Assembly (NCBI GenBank): GCA_030621275.1
Contig: JAUXHY010000073.1
Coordinates: 1-6,705 of the forward strand
Source of the DNA: a bacterium
Lineage (GTDB): Bacteria; Fidelibacterota; Marinisomatia; Marinisomatales; JAHJCW01
DNA: 6,705 bases
Direction of reading: 5' to 3'
The notes under the pieces were generated by a model. The model worked only from the letters and a program-made list of their open reading frames with translations. It ran no database searches and was not told where the DNA came from. Positions 5,890 to 6,705 of the stretch are shown piece by piece; position 1 is the stretch's first letter, and the number at the start of each line of letters is the position of its first letter. A program made the position numbers and the translations under genes.

Positions 5890-6053
5890 AGTTTGTAAAT
5901 GTTACCCTTAAAATAATAATTCATTATTTAACACTCCCGTTTGTCCAATATATAATAGTATCTAAATTAATTATTAGAAAATCTCTAACTTCAGACTTAT
6001 CGTTTAACGCCAAATGATTTAATATCACTTAATGAATAAAAATTGAGGAAAAT

Positions 6054-6383
6054 ATGAGATATGCAATTGCAATTTTAGTTTGTGTAATAATTTTTATTGG
6101 TTACTCTATAGTAATTGGTGGAATGGGTATAGGGGGTATCATCCCTTTAATATTATTATGGGCTTTATGGTATGGTGCTTGGCGATTAATTGTTGGAAAA
6201 AAGGAATCTAAGGCCAAGGAAACTGATGATATAATGACAATTAGAAAACGAACGTCAATTTTAATTGAACAAGATACTCAACAAGAGGATATGATTAAAA
6301 TCCTGAAAGAAGAATTTCCAGGTTTCCATAATGATTATTATCAAGATATAATTACCGAGATTTCAGATACAAATACAAAATAA
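6054..6383 (+). CDS. Small membrane protein with two helices, unknown function (109 aa)
   Basis: The ATG at 6054 follows a good Shine-Dalgarno (GAGGA, 6045-6049, four bases away). The protein has two strongly hydrophobic segments, about residues 4-22 (AIAILVCVIIFIGYSIVIG region) and 27-47 (GGIIPLILLWALWYGAWRLI), joined by a tight glycine-rich turn GGMGIGG, so it is probably an inner-membrane hairpin. Positive residues right after the second helix (VGKKESKAKE) put the 60-residue tail in the cytoplasm. The tail is polar and likely helical (DMIKILKEEFPGFHNDYYQD). No family is recognised and no catalytic motif is visible. Its last 32 bases overlap the end of the opposing gene at 6352. It is 194 bases from the previous plus-strand gene and may have its own promoter. 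Confidence 0.75.
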   Translation: MRYAIAILVCVIIFIGYSIVIGGMGIGGIIPLILLWALWYGAWRLIVGKKESKAKETDDIMTIRKRTSILIEQDTQQEDMIKILKEEFPGFHNDYYQDIITEISDTNTK

Positions 6384-6705
6384 ATAATATAAAAATAGAT
6401 ATAAGAAATATAAACCAAAATATAAATGAATTGAAAAATGATGGATTAAAGTATTCAATGCTTTCCACGTTTAATGACTGTATAATCATATCTGTTTGAG
6501 GTTTTAACTTGTCGATTGCAGATTCATGATATGAAATTGTTAAAGTGAATGATTTATCACCATTAAAAACTCTAAATAATCTTACAATGAAATCTCCTGA
6601 TAAATATCTCGATTTTCGTTGGTATTCAGTCAATAATACTACTATACTGTTGATGGTAATTTTTTTTGTGCCTTTCCAAATTGACACAGGAGTATTGCTT
6701 ATTTG
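6352..6705 (-). CDS. C-terminal part of a tail-anchored membrane protein, 5' end beyond window
   Basis: The frame is open from the window edge to a TAA at 6352-6354, giving 117 visible residues beginning QISNTPVSIWKGTKKITINS. A GTG at 6685-6687 could be called as a start, but no Shine-Dalgarno precedes it and the frame continues upstream, so the gene most likely starts outside the window. The visible part has a mixed soluble domain with alternating strands (ITINSIVVLL, DFIVRLFRVF, SFTLTISY) and the helix-like DKLKPQTDMIIQSLN. A single hydrophobic segment (SFIFWFIFLISIFILFILYLYL) then ends in KSR. That fits a domain held outside the cytoplasm by a C-terminal anchor, with the basic end inside. 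No family is recognised. It converges on the 109-aa gene, overlapping it by 32 bases. Confidence 0.62.
   Translation of the reverse strand, partial: QISNTPVSIWKGTKKITINSIVVLLTEYQRKSRYLSGDFIVRLFRVFNGDKSFTLTISYHESAIDKLKPQTDMIIQSLNVESIEYFNPSFFNSFIFWFIFLISIFILFILYLYLKSR

Noticed and set aside
5860..6053. Possible integron attC site (GTTTAAC at 6002-6008 and ATTTAAC at 5925-5931 resemble one core box)
   Set aside because: No matching GTTRRRY box lies at the proper distance, no folded attC stem is visible and no integrase is present.

Overview
The window is strongly AT-rich. It looks like a chromosomal segment from a Gram-negative bacterium of the Bacteroidota/FCB type. The main clue is a pair of adjacent genes: a TonB-dependent receptor with an N-terminal carboxypeptidase-like (CPD) domain, and an outer-membrane lipoprotein resembling DUF4249. 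Both proteins carry acidic Asp/Asn/Gly-rich stretches (for example DENGNGKWDEGEP) of a kind I associate with Marinimicrobia (SAR406) and relatives. That phylum-level placement is inference. No rRNA, tRNA, CRISPR array, transposase or other clear mobile element is visible.

Layout. (1) Positions 1-773, minus strand: the N-terminal two thirds of a multi-pass membrane protein resembling the sodium/glutamate symporter (GltS/ESS) family, cut by the window edge. It has a strong Shine-Dalgarno, a candidate sigma70-type promoter and an inverted repeat around the -10. (2) 926-1510, minus: a GNAT acetyltransferase followed by a weak terminator-like hairpin. (3) 1690-5162, minus: a two-gene operon, receptor first and lipoprotein second, joined by a TAATG stop/start overlap. 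Together they probably import an unknown ligand across the outer membrane; nothing nearby identifies it. (4) 5163-5613: a 450-base gene-free region between divergent genes. It holds an 18-bp perfect palindrome next to the receptor start, a 15-bp perfect inverted repeat enclosing three evenly spaced TATGAT hexamers, a terminator-like hairpin, and a 28-bp sequence built like a Xer recombination site. (5) 5614-5859, plus: a small soluble protein of unknown function. (6) 6054-6383, plus: a small protein with two membrane helices. (7) 6352-6705, minus: the C-terminal part of a protein with a C-terminal membrane anchor, convergent with and overlapping the preceding gene by 32 bases.

The receptor/lipoprotein pair is the only set of genes that clearly works together. 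The symporter and acetyltransferase lie downstream on the same strand but are set apart by terminator-like hairpins and their own upstream signals, so they are probably separate units. I found no clear new defence or mobile system. The most unusual material is the repeat structure of the intergenic region upstream of the receptor and around the small gene at 5614.
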